64,000 nucleotides of DNA from Liolophura sinensis (GCF_032854445.1 NC_088295.1:53425249-53489248); one strand, 5' to 3'; positions 37,901 through 50,049 are shown, numbered from the stretch's first letter. Numbers and translations: made by a program. Notes: generated from the sequence alone by a model not told the origin.

Positions 37901-40900
37901 TGAAATATTCTTGAGTACCACGTAAAACACCAACCGAATAAATAATAAATAAATCCTCTCAGCAGGTAACCTGTTTACTTGGTGAAATACATGTTGACAC
38001 ACTTGTACTGTGCAGCATTGTTTTTCTCTACACCTTCATGGGAAATATGGATGTAGATGTGCCATTTGCCTGTCTGAAGCCAGCCCTTGTTTGTTGTTTT
38101 GCACAGAAATAGTGTGACATACTGTATAAGGGAAATGTGATAATCACCCTGGCCTTCTTCTGTACATTTTAGATTCCTCCTACAGTGCCTAGAAGACCTG
38201 GACAGCAGTCTGAGGAAGCTTAACTCCAGACTATTTGTAATCCGAGGCCAGCCTGCAGATGTGTTCCCAAAGCTGTTTAAGGTGAGACATAGGCCTAATC
38301 ATGGTTCAGCTCTTCAACCCAAAACAAGACAATAAGTACATGTTTTGTATGTCAAGGTCCAGGTTTGTCTGTAATAAGCAGGATATATTTTAAACAAGGA
38401 AAAAATTACCCCCCCCCCCCCACACACACACACACCCATAAAATGTATATATGTGTATATACTGGGTAGTAAAGTATGAAAAGGGCAGTAAGCTAGTGCG
38501 AGGGAGCAAGAAGGAATCTAGTATCATCCTGAGAGTATTGCTTACATGCATGGGCATGTACTGACAATGTAGTATCTGCTTTAAGTAGTTGGTAAATGTC
38601 GACAAAAGGTTAACATTTCTGTAAAATGGTCCATCCATGCTGATGTGCATCAACATAAATTTGTCTCTAGCAGTTCAGTAAGTAACTATTTTATGTAAGT
38701 ATACTGCCAACTAGGGCAGTTATTTTTCCACTGTCCAAGCAAATTTGAATGCTATGAGACAAGGCCTGTTAACATCTTACAGGAATGGAAGATCACAACC
38801 CTGTCATTTGAGGAAGACCCAGAACCTTTTGGTAAGGAGAGAGATGCAGCCATCTGCCAGCTGGCTAAAGAGGCAGGCATTGAAGTCATCTGCCGTACTT
38901 CGCACACACTCTATAACCTTCAGAGGTAAGTTGTACTGTTTATCACGAGATAATTTCAGAAAGCCAGAAATTAAACAAGTGGCAATCTAACTTTCTATGA
39001 AGACCATTTGTCATATGGTGTTCCAGCATGTGTGTTAAAAGTTTGCCAGTAAATTGCTTAAAGATGGATGTTTTACCTCGGGATCTGAGTTAAAGTTTGT
39101 ATAAAACTGACTATCATTGAGCAAGTAAGAAATTCTTGAGTATGACATTGAACAACAATCAGTGAATCAATCCTGCTCATGTTCAATACTCCCAAGACAC
39201 CTGCGCATGTGGTGATGTGATTATGACTTATTTTGTTTTTTTTGTCAGGATTATTGACATAAACAATGGTCACCCTCCACTGACTTACCGTCGCTTCCAG
39301 GCATTGTTATCCTGTATGGAGCCTCCACCCAAGCCCCACGACACAATCACCACAGAGGTGATGGGCAGTGCTAAAACTCCCATCTCAGACGACCATGATG
39401 ACATCTACTCAGTTCCTACTTTGGAAGAATTAGGTGAGGCAAATAGTCCTGTTTTATGTGTTAAATTCTTATATGTAGGAAAACTTCCTGACAATCTTGA
39501 CAAAGGACTACATGCTTAAATATATGCAGGTGAATCACAGTTCACACAAGTATATATTTATGTGTCCTGTAGCTCCATTTGCCTGTCACTCTGCAGACGT
39601 GTCGGCTGGACATTCCCTTGTTGTCCACGGAAGAGCAGTATTGTAAGTTAGAGTTACATTTGTACATTTGCGGTTTCTCTTTTCGACCAGTATTGTAGTT
39701 TTATAATGATTCCTATGTGTGCATATATTTTAAGTAAGGGTATCAAATAATCCACTAGGCCTATGACTAGAGATGATCCACTATAATGAAGCCACTGTAA
39801 TTAATATTTTCTTTTTTGTCAACTGTGGTTGAAAACATTAGTGTGAGACCTTGAGAAGAATGTTGGAAGCCACCTTATAGATAAAGCCATTCCATTTTAT
39901 GCTTTTTTTTTCCCAGCTATTGTTGAATTCTGTATAAAAAATTAAAATCTAGCATGGTTTTGAGCCCATCTCGCCCATGGCACTTTCGGATGATGTTGAC
40001 CCTTAAAGCGTGTATGAAGCTGTTAAGAACAGGAGACGGCGAGACCTCAGTAAAATTCAAACGACATGATACTGGTATAAGATCAGTCGTTTTAGCACCT
40101 GTACAGCTGCAGTATATACATGACATCCTCTTCAACGGTCTCTTTTTCGTACTTATTATATGAAATATTGACACACCATACATCTAGTTGAATCAATGAA
40201 AGCAACAATTCAATGCATTAACCTTGGGATGTGTGTAATCTCCTGTCGGTTAAGGAAGTCCACGGGGAGAAAACCAGCTGGAGGTAAGCCCGGCGTGACA
40301 TGAACCACCAAATTCGTTTTCTACGCTGTGTTGACATTTTCAACTCCCCAAGCTCAGAACTCGTTTACAAATTAATCTACTGCAATGTTTTCATTAAAAA
40401 TACATGTATGCATTTTTTCTCCTTCAAAAGAAAAAAATATATTATGTTATAATAAACGCCTTGGCAATACAGGTAAACCACTACTTGGGCCTGCGTGGTC
40501 TTGATAACTTTCTGGCAATGTAAGCCTATATCTTCAAAACTAGTAATTTATTAAAAATGTAATCTGAAAAATAATTAGGTGAACTCGAAGAAAAGTTTGG
40601 AAATCACATGTAAATGAAAAAAGAGAGGCCTTTGTTTTGCCCTTGCTGGGCCTATATAACTTTTATCAAGAGTCATGAGTGATTTTTTTTTTTTTTATTG
40701 TTTTGCATTTGCTATGTTGAAAAAATAAAATATTCACAGATTTATGGAACACTTCATGCAGATAAATCTAAAATAATCCTTAATTTTTAACTTTTGCTTC
40801 CATCATTTCTGGCATTTTTAGAAAAGGAATATACAGCCGTAAATTTTTTGTTGCTGCACTCTCACAAATATGCGCCTACTTTCCTTTTTCTGGTAAATAT

Positions 40901-43900
40901 CTTCAGATAGAATTTCGACAAAACAAATCTGTTCTCAATCTTCTTCCTTCTGTAGGGTTTTAAGTACATATCCCTGAAACAGTGACTTCAAATAAAACAT
41001 TAAAGACATTTTTTTTTAACACAAAACTTCAAAATATTGATTCCGAGCGTGAGCACTTGATGGCAGTATCTTTTGGCTTATTTGCACACTTCTTTGATAG
41101 GTAAGATAGTAAAGGAAATGAAAAACCAACGCAAATACTTTCTTCAGTTTAATTGAGGTATCTGAGGACAAACAACACTGGCTAAGGCACCGCATTGATA
41201 TTTAGCGTCAATTAATCCATATTATAAGCGGACACAGAGTCTGCAATCTACTCGCCACAGTGATGCCTATCCACGTGTTGCTCTTGCCGACAGTCGGAAC
41301 TATTTTCAGTTTGAGGAAGCTGCATGGAGTCTAGCCGATTTTCATAGCAGTGGACCACATTGGACTGCCCAATGTAAGACACCAGCGATTTACATCCGTC
41401 ATGGGCACAATACCATGGCCACAGCCAGTCCTCGAACGATGGCTGAAGACAGTCCCTTACCACATGTGAATTTGTTTTATATAAAATATGTCTCCATTTC
41501 AGGTTTTGACATGGATAACCTGGGCCCATCTGTTTGGAGAGGAGGAGAGACAGAGGCACTGTCCAGACTTGACAGGCACCTGGAGCGCAAGGTCAGATAA
41601 TTATGCTCAGTCTATGTATACATGTAAGTGTTTGGCTCTTACACTCGTTAAAAGAGGCTATAACAGATTTTGGACTAAAAATTCATGAGCACAAATCCAA
41701 TCAAATTTGTGCAATGGGTTTAGAATAGCCCAGATAATTGCCTCTCTCAAATATATCTGCCTTATCTGTGCATGTGTTATTGTTCAAAATAATTGCTGAG
41801 GTTCCAGAAAGCTATAAAGCAGGGGGCATGATAACTTTTTCCAACTTTAAAGTCATTGTAACACTATAAATAGCACAAGTCGGAGATTCAGGATCAATCC
41901 TGGGTCGAGTCACTCCTAAGACTTTAAAAGAGGAAGTTGTAACTTCCTCACTTCGCATTCAGCATGAAGGGGATAGTGCAACGACTGGTTGACCCGTATC
42001 AGTATAATGGCTCTGGCGGGGTGGCTTATTTGCCTTTGGTGAGTCGTCTCAGTGAAGCAGCACTAGATAAAAGACTGGTGGAAATCAGTCCTGCGACAAG
42101 CAGGCACATTACATACACTCTAAGGATTCCTTCGTCGTCGTATGACTGAAAAATTGTTGAGTACGACGTTACACCCCAAGCGCCCATTCACTCACTCGCA
42201 AGTCTGATATTTACTTAAAGGCTGTAATTTGAGCTATGTGTTGGTATTTGTGTGTGACTTTTCCTCTTGTTGTAGGCATGGGTGGCAAGTTTTGAGAAGC
42301 CGAAAATGACTTCTCAGTCCTTATTTCCAAGCCAAACAGGCCTCAGTCCATATCTGAGGTTTGGGTGTTTGTCACCTCGACTGTTCTTCTGGAAGCTGAC
42401 AGAATTATACAGAAAGGTATGGGATACATACATCTAAGCTGAAATTGTCTTCCAACACAGTGTTCAGAGTCTGAGAAATTTATCATGACAGTACCCACAG
42501 GCTGCTTTATTCATCTTTCACAGCAAAGAAACTCATTTTCAAATATAGATATTGAGGAAAGTATAGATGTTGTGGAAAATAATGCAGCACAAGCTAAAAC
42601 AATGATTTTGTAGATCGTGGTACATGTGTATTTGCAGGTAATTAACCAAGCTTTTAGTCATACAATTATTGGTTTAGTCAAACCACACTTTAATGCAATC
42701 TTTTATGGTGACCTATTGACTTCCTCTGGCAAATAATAAAAATTGTAAATAATAATTATTTTTTAATAAAAAATTTACTTCGTTAAAACTGTGTTCAAAG
42801 AAAGCACAAAGACTACTCGTGCAGATGCTCTGTCTGATGTCTTTGGTTGAAAGATACAGACAGAACATTAATAAGAAAATGAAGCTTTAAGAGGTATAAA
42901 ACCAAATCATAAAAATTTTGTTGTCCCTTGGTGATTGTCTGAATTGTAAGGGCCAAATTTGAGGCTTACAAATGGCTGTATTTCATTTCAGGTGAAGAAA
43001 TGTGCAGAGCCTCCCATGTCACTTCAAGGTCAGCTCTTGTGGAGGGAGTTCTTTTATGTGGCAGCCACAAATAACCCAAAGTTTGACCGAATGCAAGGAA
43101 ATCCAATCTGTGTGCAGATACCATGGGATAAAAATCCAGAAGCATTGGCTAAATGGGCAGAGGTAAGAAAACCAAAGATGATAGTACGTTTACAACTGAA
43201 TTAAGAGTGATCTTAGTTTATGGCAGACTGGAAATTTGATTGGAGGAGCAGGGAATTTTTGCATCTGTTGCTTCAATTAATTGCTGAGTGCTGGATAAAG
43301 CTGGGAATTTTTTCACTCGTTGAATTAATTGCCGTTGCTGAATAAAGTATATAGCAATTTCTCATTGGGCTTACCATGAGCTGGCTATGTATAAGAACTT
43401 TGCCATACAAATAACAGATGAATTTGTCGAAAGACATTTATATGACTGGATTTGGGTCGGTTCATCTACAACAGAATGGGTTTTGTGCCGGAAAATTTTA
43501 CAGCTGATTAAAATTGGCCGACTACATGTAACTGTGCATCATCGATGTATGATGGTTGGAGGATTGCATCACCGTCCGCGTAGGGAGGGGAACATGATGA
43601 TTGTATGGTTGGCTGACAATCTGCATATCATTTACTGACTGCCTGTGTATCATACACTGTCTGTCCACATATCCTCGGCCAGGATGGTGAAGGATTTAAC
43701 GTTAGGATCCAGCTGTACTGTGAGTTCGTTTAACTTTTAAAAGGACTGGAAGTTTTGTCAGTGGTGGGTGCTGAGGGATAGAAAACTTACAAGGCACACT
43801 GAAACTGCAAACTCCTAACCCAGCTAAATAAAGACATTTCTGCAGAGACCGTGCTCTGCATTTTTACTATCTCATAATGGTGAAGAATCTGGTAAAATGT

Positions 43901-46900
43901 CCCAGATTCCATTCAGATTCAGATCACCACCAAAAGGTGGTTATTAGCGCAAGGCTAATCTGTGCACTAAATTGCATTTAGCTGAGCTTTTTTCTGTAAA
44001 GTTGCTGACACAGATCCCAGGAAAAATGAAATCTTTTTGATGTTTGATTGTTTTAGGGTAAGACTGGGTTTCCATGGATTGATGCCATCATGACACAGCT
44101 GAGACAGGAAGGCTGGATTCACCATCTGGCCCGACATGCTGTGGCCTGCTTTCTCACCCGAGGGGATCTTTGGATATCATGGGAGGAGGGCATGAAGGTA
44201 AGCTTATACATGTCAGCATGTATACCTATAGGGGCTAGTTTAATAAATCACCCTTAGATAAGTATACCCTCAATTTCGACGACACTGTATTCTGTAGAGA
44301 TACAAAGTGGCCTTGGCTGAGGGCTACTTATCTCTGTAAGCTTTATGAAACTGGACCCTGTTCTCAAGACCAGAGGTGATTTTTCACCAAACCTTTGTAG
44401 AGTGTACTTACACATGCGTGTAATTAGCATAGCGACCAGCAGTCTTGCAGCAGTAATTACTTTCACTCAGCTCCATTAGGGCTTACTTTAAGCAGGCCAG
44501 GTGTGGTGTTGATATTGGTCTTGGCACACAATTACAAAAAATTAAATCAAAATTGTTGTTACGATCATAAGTAGTACGTTAAAATGAACGAGATGTAAAC
44601 CAGACCTAAAATGCAAATATGATCAGCCATACCCATATCTGTAGTGCATAAATTGTTGTGTTGTCAGGTGTTTGAAGAGCTGTTACTGGATGCAGACTGG
44701 AGTGTTAATGCTGGCATGTGGATGTGGCTCTCCTGTAGCTCTTTCTTCCAGCAGTTTTTCCACAGTTACTGTCCTGTGGGTTTCGGTAAGAGAGCCGACC
44801 TAAATGGAGACTACATCAGGTAAGATTATCAACTGTAGCACTTACGAGTGAAGGAGTCAGATTTAAACATATCAGGTCGTAATGAACAAATACACGTGAA
44901 ATCTGAAAACGGATTACTTAAACTGGACTTTTCCGATTTATAGCAGAAAGGATTTTGTCTCTCTGACTTAATGCTGAAAAGCATGGCTGTCTCCTTAAAT
45001 AGTATCGTGTCAGTTTGGAATGACTACTAGTCATCTAATGTGACGTGAACTTCGTATGATGAGCGAACTCCTTGCCCCAGTTGCTCTTGCTTGAAACACA
45101 GCATTCACACATCCACGCAGTGGTGGCTGACCATATACACATATGCTTTGTACACAATAGCTTCTGGTAAATTCTCCACCAGCCCCCTCAGTTACGCCTC
45201 CAAGCCCAACAGCTATGTGAAGTTCTGTACATACCTCCTGTCTGTAGTTTCATTTTCAGTCATTGAACTGCACACTTAGAAGCAAATTCATCTGATAATA
45301 AATTGCCCCACCAACTTCCGAATTCCAAAATGAAAATATGATTGAAAAGTTGAGTTTCTTGCATGCAAGGCTGTGAATTTTGTGTTTATACCCAGCCACA
45401 CGCAGCCAAACATTTTCAAAAATACAGATGATATTGACTTACTAACACCAAGAACCTTTCCTCCTGATGTGTTTAAAAGTGTTGCACTTAAAACCCATAT
45501 TCCCTGTCCCATTATACTTTAAATTACACTACGCTGCCATTTTTATGTTGGTGTCTTGGATTTTAAGCCTGCTTTATTCTGGCAGTAAGCTCGGTAGGCG
45601 TGACACAACCTTGAATTTGGCTTTCAGATACCATCAGATAAGTAAATATAGAAGAATTGAGTGTCATTACCAGTCCAGTAGCACTGGCAAGAATACATGG
45701 ATTACAATTTCAGTAATTCAGTTGAATCAGAATATTGGCTTCCTTGGTGATGACATAGTGGATTAGATAGAAGGTGAAAAGTGTCAGTCTTGTAAAGTTT
45801 AGGTTGTTCAGAAGTAAACACGACAAAGACTTTGCTGTGAAGTTCATCTGTTATATGAAGAATTTTCCGGTGTGGATCGATTTAGCTGTACCTATAGGGC
45901 TAATTAGAAGGAATACCGTAATGTGACGAGATGTTTACATGATGTATGGTATAATTCTGAGTTGCTGTATATTCTGATGGTTTAGACAGTAATCTTCAGC
46001 TGTAAATTACATAGATCACTACACCCTTCTTGTACACCAAGGTTGTGAGAGACATTCTTCGCCAATCAGTCTCTGGGTCATCAGAAATGATTTCTGTTAC
46101 ACTTCCAGACATTATTTGCCCGTCTTAAAAGGGTTCCCATCCAAGTACATCTACGAGCCATGGAATGCCCCACTGACCGTACAGAAGGCAGCCAAATGTG
46201 TGATTGGTCAAGATTATCCCATGCCCATGGTGAGTCATGGAGAAGTGAGCCGACGCAACATGGAACGGATGAAGCAAGCTTATCAAACGCTGGCCATGAG
46301 GGCAACTGAACGAGGTATGGGAACTCTCATGTGTATTACCTTTCTTGGCTTTATGAGCTTGACTGAGCCTGTGTAGTGAAATACTCAAGAGCTAGTTCCT
46401 TAACAGTATTAATTGCACTAAAAGTCACCTTTTTTGTTGATGAGAACGGGAAGAAATTACCAGACATAGTGCATTTTGCCTTGAAAAATTTAGTGTCTAG
46501 ATCTTTTGTATGGAGTGGTTGAATGATTCAACAGTATTTCATATTGAGGAAATTCAGTCATTATTATTTCCTTTATTTCATAACGACATATTTCCCTTTC
46601 TTATAATATAATATTAATGCTTCATTAACGATTTTATTTCGCATTTCATTGTTCTCATTGTGGTTGTTCTCATTTCAGCATCTTTGATCAAACAAGTCAT
46701 GTCACCAGAAATGATGCAGAATGGACGACACAATAGAGGTTAGTTTTTAGTCCGCAAGGACCATGTATCTCTATAACTGAAGTTGTTCATTTATTGCCGC
46801 AGTTAGAGACCTACAAATCGATAATTTGTACTGGGCGTGTGTACGTGATGAGATATACATACGATGAGAGAGGCTGTTTTTTTATCAGCTGTACTTGCCT

Positions 46901-47757
46901 ATCAGTCAGATCACCTTTCAGACGCGCCCGATACATCGCTCGGGGTTTTCGCACTTCAAACTTCATTTGTTATAATGATGATTTTTGAAAAATTTACTCA
47001 GATTTGTCACAGCTTATTCAAAGTTTCACTCAGACTACTGATGCGTGATAATTAAACTGAGGCATTTATTTATATCACATTGAATCTTTCGTCGTCTCCC
47101 AGAGCGAGTGACTCGAATGTTTGCTCACACAGCAGGTGGGGGCTTCGTCTTATAAAGATTAACAGTCTTCAAAGATTAACTTCCTTTGTCTGATCAAGTT
47201 ACTGTATTGTATAGATCTTTTGTCACATCAGACCGGTACAAACAAGTTTAACTGATAACATTGTTACTTGAATGCTTGAGTTTTATTACATGACGTTTCT
47301 ATATTGAAGTTTGATTTTCGTTTATCAGTTGCCCTAAAATTCTGTTAAAACCCGCAAAAGTTGATTCCCGCAAATGTGACTTCTTACCAAATCTGTGAAA
47401 GTTCATGCCCACGAATAAAAAGGCATTTACAGTATTTAACTTGTTGTTAAACTTGTTAAAAGTTAAGGAAGGGTGATATTACAGGGTATTACATTGTCTT
47501 GCTAAGAATATCATCTATATCCACCACATTGCAAGGTGATCACTTTGGACTTGTGCAGTAGGATCATGTGTCAGCACAATTTGCAGAGTGAACGAAAACA
47601 AGACCATTAATATGAGGTCTATTAATACTGCATGTATTTTCTTTCAGGTGGCAACCATCCATCAAAGGCCATGGTGATCAATCACGGAGGAATGGTGAAA
47701 CACAACCACTCTTCTCCCAAACCCCTACAGCACACAGTACAGAGGGAGTCGCAGTAA
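28914..47757 (+). CDS. cry2: Vertebrate-type (type II) cryptochrome, 12 exons
   Basis: Flavoprotein of the photolyase family; its class represses CLOCK:BMAL1 in the animal clock. Exons: 28914-29125, 38173-38281, 38783-38925, 39249-39433, 41503-41591, 42276-42416, 42992-43162, 44057-44197, 44668-44819, 46109-46314, 46679-46738, 47648-47757. All introns are GT-AG and phases match, giving 1719 nt or 572 residues. The photolyase domain spans about residues 20-180 ([22 protein letters not shown]) and the FAD-binding domain about 230-500 ([10 protein letters not shown] at 267-276, HHLARH at 372-377). The electron-transfer triad is W338/W392/W415 and the flavin-N5 Asn is N411. The helix [14 protein letters not shown] (496-509) corresponds to the PER/FBXL3-binding helix. 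GSS at the start and a His/Ser-rich tail (about 510-572) are lineage-specific. The [12 protein letters not shown] motif favours CRY over (6-4) photolyase. A second in-frame Met is at 28,932. Confidence 0.96.
29701..29942. mobile_element. MITE with inverted terminal repeats
   Basis: The left end, TATAAGCCCAATCTGCATTTC, is mirrored at the right end, whose complement reads TATACGCCCAATCGGCGTTT. The arms continue inward through the shared CGGCGAG-CAGGTGGAAGCT block, interrupted on the left by about 22 extra bases. The ends abut TA, the usual Tc1/mariner target. At about 240 bp with no coding capacity, it is a non-autonomous element inside cryptochrome intron 1. Confidence 0.8.
30636..30680 (-). 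mobile_element. SINE tail fragment
   Basis: TTTATTTGATTGATGTTTTACGCC followed by an ACTCAAG segment is the complement of the common SINE 3' end. Only about 45 bases are recognisable. Confidence 0.6.
31310..31448 (-). mobile_element. tRNA-derived SINE, headless, minus strand
   Basis: Read on the minus strand it runs from CCTCTCCAGACGTACGTGGG through CTGGCCGCCGTCGTATAAG to TGAAATATTCTTGAGTATGG. The tRNA-like head is missing and no AAAT tail or duplication is evident, so this is an older copy. Confidence 0.85.
31449..31605. repeat. Two-copy local duplication
   Basis: The sequence around ATGTAAAGAATTATTGTATG occurs twice about 101 bp apart (about 31,454 and 31,555), with similar flanking bases. 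Confidence 0.6.
32960..33860. repeat. Unclassified inverted-repeat family
   Basis: The arm at about 32,975-33,095 and the arm at about 33,742-33,855 are inverted copies. Both contain, in opposite orientation, GCCTGTTTTACAAGGC and GATGATGGATCC; one lacks about 27 bases. Between them, 33,190-33,325 resembles the first 150 bases of the window, so this is part of a dispersed family. The peptide LFYKASNLV is kept in both arms, which hints at an ancient coding origin, but I recognise no protein. Confidence 0.6.
35550..35804 (+). mobile_element. Full-length tRNA-derived SINE with TSD
   Basis: The head (GGGTCTCTGTGGCTCAGTTG), B-box relic, body and tail are all present. The 14-bp flanks CTGCGACCCATTAG (35,536-35,549) and CTGTGACCCATTAG (35,805-35,818) differ at one base and mark the insertion exactly. 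It lies in cryptochrome intron 1 in gene orientation. Confidence 0.95.
37201..37447. repeat. 83-bp tandem triplication
   Basis: Three consecutive copies of a block containing GGCAGAACTGTTGGTGATAC and ACAAGGGGCTATCCATGAAC, at about 83-bp spacing. Copies 1 and 2 share AAGTAAGACCTCAGAAC; copy 3 has diverged. It lies in cryptochrome intron 1. Confidence 0.9.
37800..37953 (+). mobile_element. tRNA-derived SINE, 5'-truncated, with TSD
   Basis: Starts GGTACGTGGGAAGGTCTGG and ends with an (AAAT)n tail. The 13-bp flanks TCCTCCCAGCAGG (37,787-37,799) and TCCTCTCAGCAGG (37,954-37,966) form a target-site duplication with one mismatch. The head is absent from the time of insertion. It lies about 220 bp upstream of cryptochrome exon 2. 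Confidence 0.95.
38400..38440. repeat. Poly-C/CA microsatellite
   Basis: A C homopolymer of about 14 bases runs directly into (CA)n, in cryptochrome intron 2. Confidence 0.85.
39126..39170 (+). mobile_element. SINE tail relic
   Basis: AAATTCTTGAGTATGACATT followed by AACAACAATCA resembles the common SINE 3' end, strongly decayed. It lies in cryptochrome intron 3. Confidence 0.45.
39434..41502 (+). other. Cryptochrome intron 4
   Basis: Donor GTGAGG and acceptor CATTTCAG. The unusually non-repetitive block at 41,225-41,470, just before exon 5, contains a CACGTG at 41,271-41,276. It has an open frame reaching into exon 5, but the upstream peptide matches nothing in cryptochromes. Confidence 0.7.
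41876..42200 (+). mobile_element. Second SINE family with related 3' end
   Basis: About 325 bases in cryptochrome intron 5 with a B-box-like GGATCAATCCTGGGTCGAG segment near the 5' end and a 3' end reading GTCGTATGACTGAAAAATTG, TTGAGTACGACGTTACACCC and a CACTCACTC tail. The body differs from the common SINE, but the 3' block aligns with its GTCGTATAAGTGAAATATTC and TTGAGTACGGCGTAAAACAC. Boundaries are approximate; the flanks share only CAAGTC. Confidence 0.8.
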
Positions 47758-48551
47758 CGGCTACACTGTGTTATCGACGATTCTCACTGTTAATCAGCCA
47801 TTTTATCACTTACCCTCTTAAAAGTAAGGGACATGTTTTCATTTGAGATGTCAGCAATTGTCGCAGCAGTCATTGACTGGTAGGCCAGGAATGGACCGTC
47901 TTTATCCCTTCACTCAAGGTCTTTGTCACCTTGACATTTGTCTTTGAGAAAACCATCTGTGGATTGCCTCCTGTATTACAGATGATGCAACCACCAGATC
48001 CATGTGTTTGTGAGATAGGATTCTGTAATTGTTCTAATACACTGTTGCACTGCAACTCAGTAAGATTTTAGCAGTACAGATGGCTGAACATCCAAGGAGC
48101 CAGGAACCGATCTTGTAATTTCTGCATTGGTACCTTGATCACATTGGGATTGTTATTTAATGTTGCATGAAATTGTGTCTGTGCAACCTTTGGTTTTGAC
48201 ATTCAACTATCACTCTCATTATCACTATCGTTGTATTTTAACTTTGGGATAGTCACTCTATATTCTGAAATGGTGCAGCACAATGTTGGAGTTTTGACTT
48301 CTGAAGGATGCTAAGGATTGTGATTTTGTTGGGGAAGGGAATGATATCTGCAGGGTAACTTATGATTACGACTGACTCGGTTCAAATCCAGCACCCTGGT
48401 GGATATTATTTTATATGGAAAAGTTCCAGATATATGTACACCTTCAAAGTTATGCTACTAAAGTCTTACATTGGTTTCAGACATTTGACATGCTTGCATG
48501 TTAATGTGGCTCTTTATTATGTTGTGTAATTTCAATTTGTGATAACATGTA

Positions 48552-48578
48552 GTTTATTTATTTGATTGGGGTTCACTG
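48552..48578 (-). mobile_element. Tiny SINE tail relic
   Basis: TTTATTTATTTGATTGGGGT corresponds to the complement of the SINE tail; nothing more is recognisable. Confidence 0.3.
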
Positions 48579-49910
48579 ATACAATATATTGGACAATGGC
48601 CTAGCTTTGACCTCAATTAAGTGCGTACAAAATTACATTAGGACAGTTGTTCAACTGTATTCATGCTCAATTCTGAAACAAATGGAAACAAATGTTAACT
48701 ACCACTGAGGCTGATCTACGCATTTGACTGGCACTGGATTTTATGCTTCAGTTTTGTAACTGTGGCTTTTAAGATGAGAGCAGTGCTGCTGACTTAGTTA
48801 TCGTGTACGTCCGAGAAAGCACATCGGCTTGATCACAGCGTTTTAATTATGGTATGTTGTTGCTATTAAGTTCCTATTTATACTCTGGCTGTCTTGATCA
48901 AATTTGTGGTATCCATTGCAACCGATTGTAAATGGCAAGTGTAAATGAGAACATAATAGAACCCATGCAGTTTCACACCAGAATTTCAATTTTGGCAATC
49001 CGCAGCTAATTAGATTATATATCAGATTTCCATACCAGTTTTCCTGAAATAACAAATCTCCGCAACAAGAACTCAAAAGAGACTTTACCATTTCACACAG
49101 AGATTTGGATTTAGATTTTTGGCATGGAGGTTCGTATACAGATAATGCACCGAATTTATACTGGGAACAGTTTTCTGGTTCATTTTTTATTTCCATACAT
49201 CTCTGCTAGACTGGGTGTAATGGAAAAGATACCACAAACTACTTCAAGATGTTACGATTGTATTGAAATATGTGCTGTGTTACAAAAGACATTATTTACA
49301 CAGAACGGAATGATTATGAATATGTAGCCTGTACATATTTTATCATAGTTCACTTTTATGCTTGTTAAATATTATGTAATTGATCACCGTTTTAAAATGA
49401 TGTTTACTGAATCTGATGTTGACCTTATTGTTTCGCATAAGGAATTCAGAGTTTTGAACTAGAATAATGTTTAGATACAAATATTTTGTTTTTGGTTGGG
49501 GGGACATGAAGATTATTTTGATTTTGAGGATTTTAAATTTCTGAACATTATGTTACTGTTAAACATGTTACATGTATGTGTGGTCCGTAATCTCAGCATT
49601 CAAATTGATTTTATTCTGTGAAGTAAAAGTTTCAGTAGATAAGATATTGTGCGACACTTTTGTAATCCTGTGTTAAAGGCAAAAGGATCTTGATACTTGT
49701 ATGGTTCTTCTGTAGAGCGATAATCAAGCATTGATTCCTGAATATGATTCCACAGCATCAACAGTTTTTGCTTTGTGTCTGTGTTTGGAAGCACAAAAAT
49801 AGGAAACTGAGTGAGTTAACATCAAACTTGGCTCAGATCTAAAGGCCAAGTGATATTGCATAATTCAAGTAGTATTCTGATCTGATTGTGGCACACTTTT
49901 CACCATTAGA

Positions 49911-50000
49911 TTTTTTTTGGAGCATGAGCTGGACTTGAACTCACAACGACCGCATTGGTGAAAGACTCCTGGGTCATTATGCTGCGCTAGCGCACTAACC
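49911..50000 (-). mobile_element. Retroposed SINE head with A tail and perfect TSD
   Basis: On the minus strand, 90 bases begin GGTTAGTGCGCTAGCGCAGC, run through the B-box region GAGTTCAAGTCCAGCTCATG, and end in CTCC followed by A8. The SINE body and AAAT tail are absent. A perfect 12-bp duplication, TTCACCATTAGA, lies at 49,899-49,910 and 50,001-50,012. This is a separate insertion of the tRNA-like part alone, truncated at both ends and polyadenylated. Confidence 0.9.
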
Positions 50001-50049
50001 TTCACCATTAGAAAGCAGATAATAATAACCATACCTACAGGTTCATCTG

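Larger units (their letters stand above)
29126..38172 (+). other. Cryptochrome intron 1 (9 kb)
   Basis: Donor GTAGGT at 29,126 and acceptor TACATTTTAG at 38,172. It is by far the largest intron of the gene and holds most of its inserted repeats (MITE, several SINE pieces, an inverted-repeat family and a triplicated 83-bp block). I found no exon of another gene in it on either strand. Confidence 0.8.

Noticed and set aside
41415-41502. Open frame continuous with cryptochrome exon 5
   Set aside because: A clear acceptor at 41,502 starts the conserved sequence; the upstream residues are not cryptochrome.
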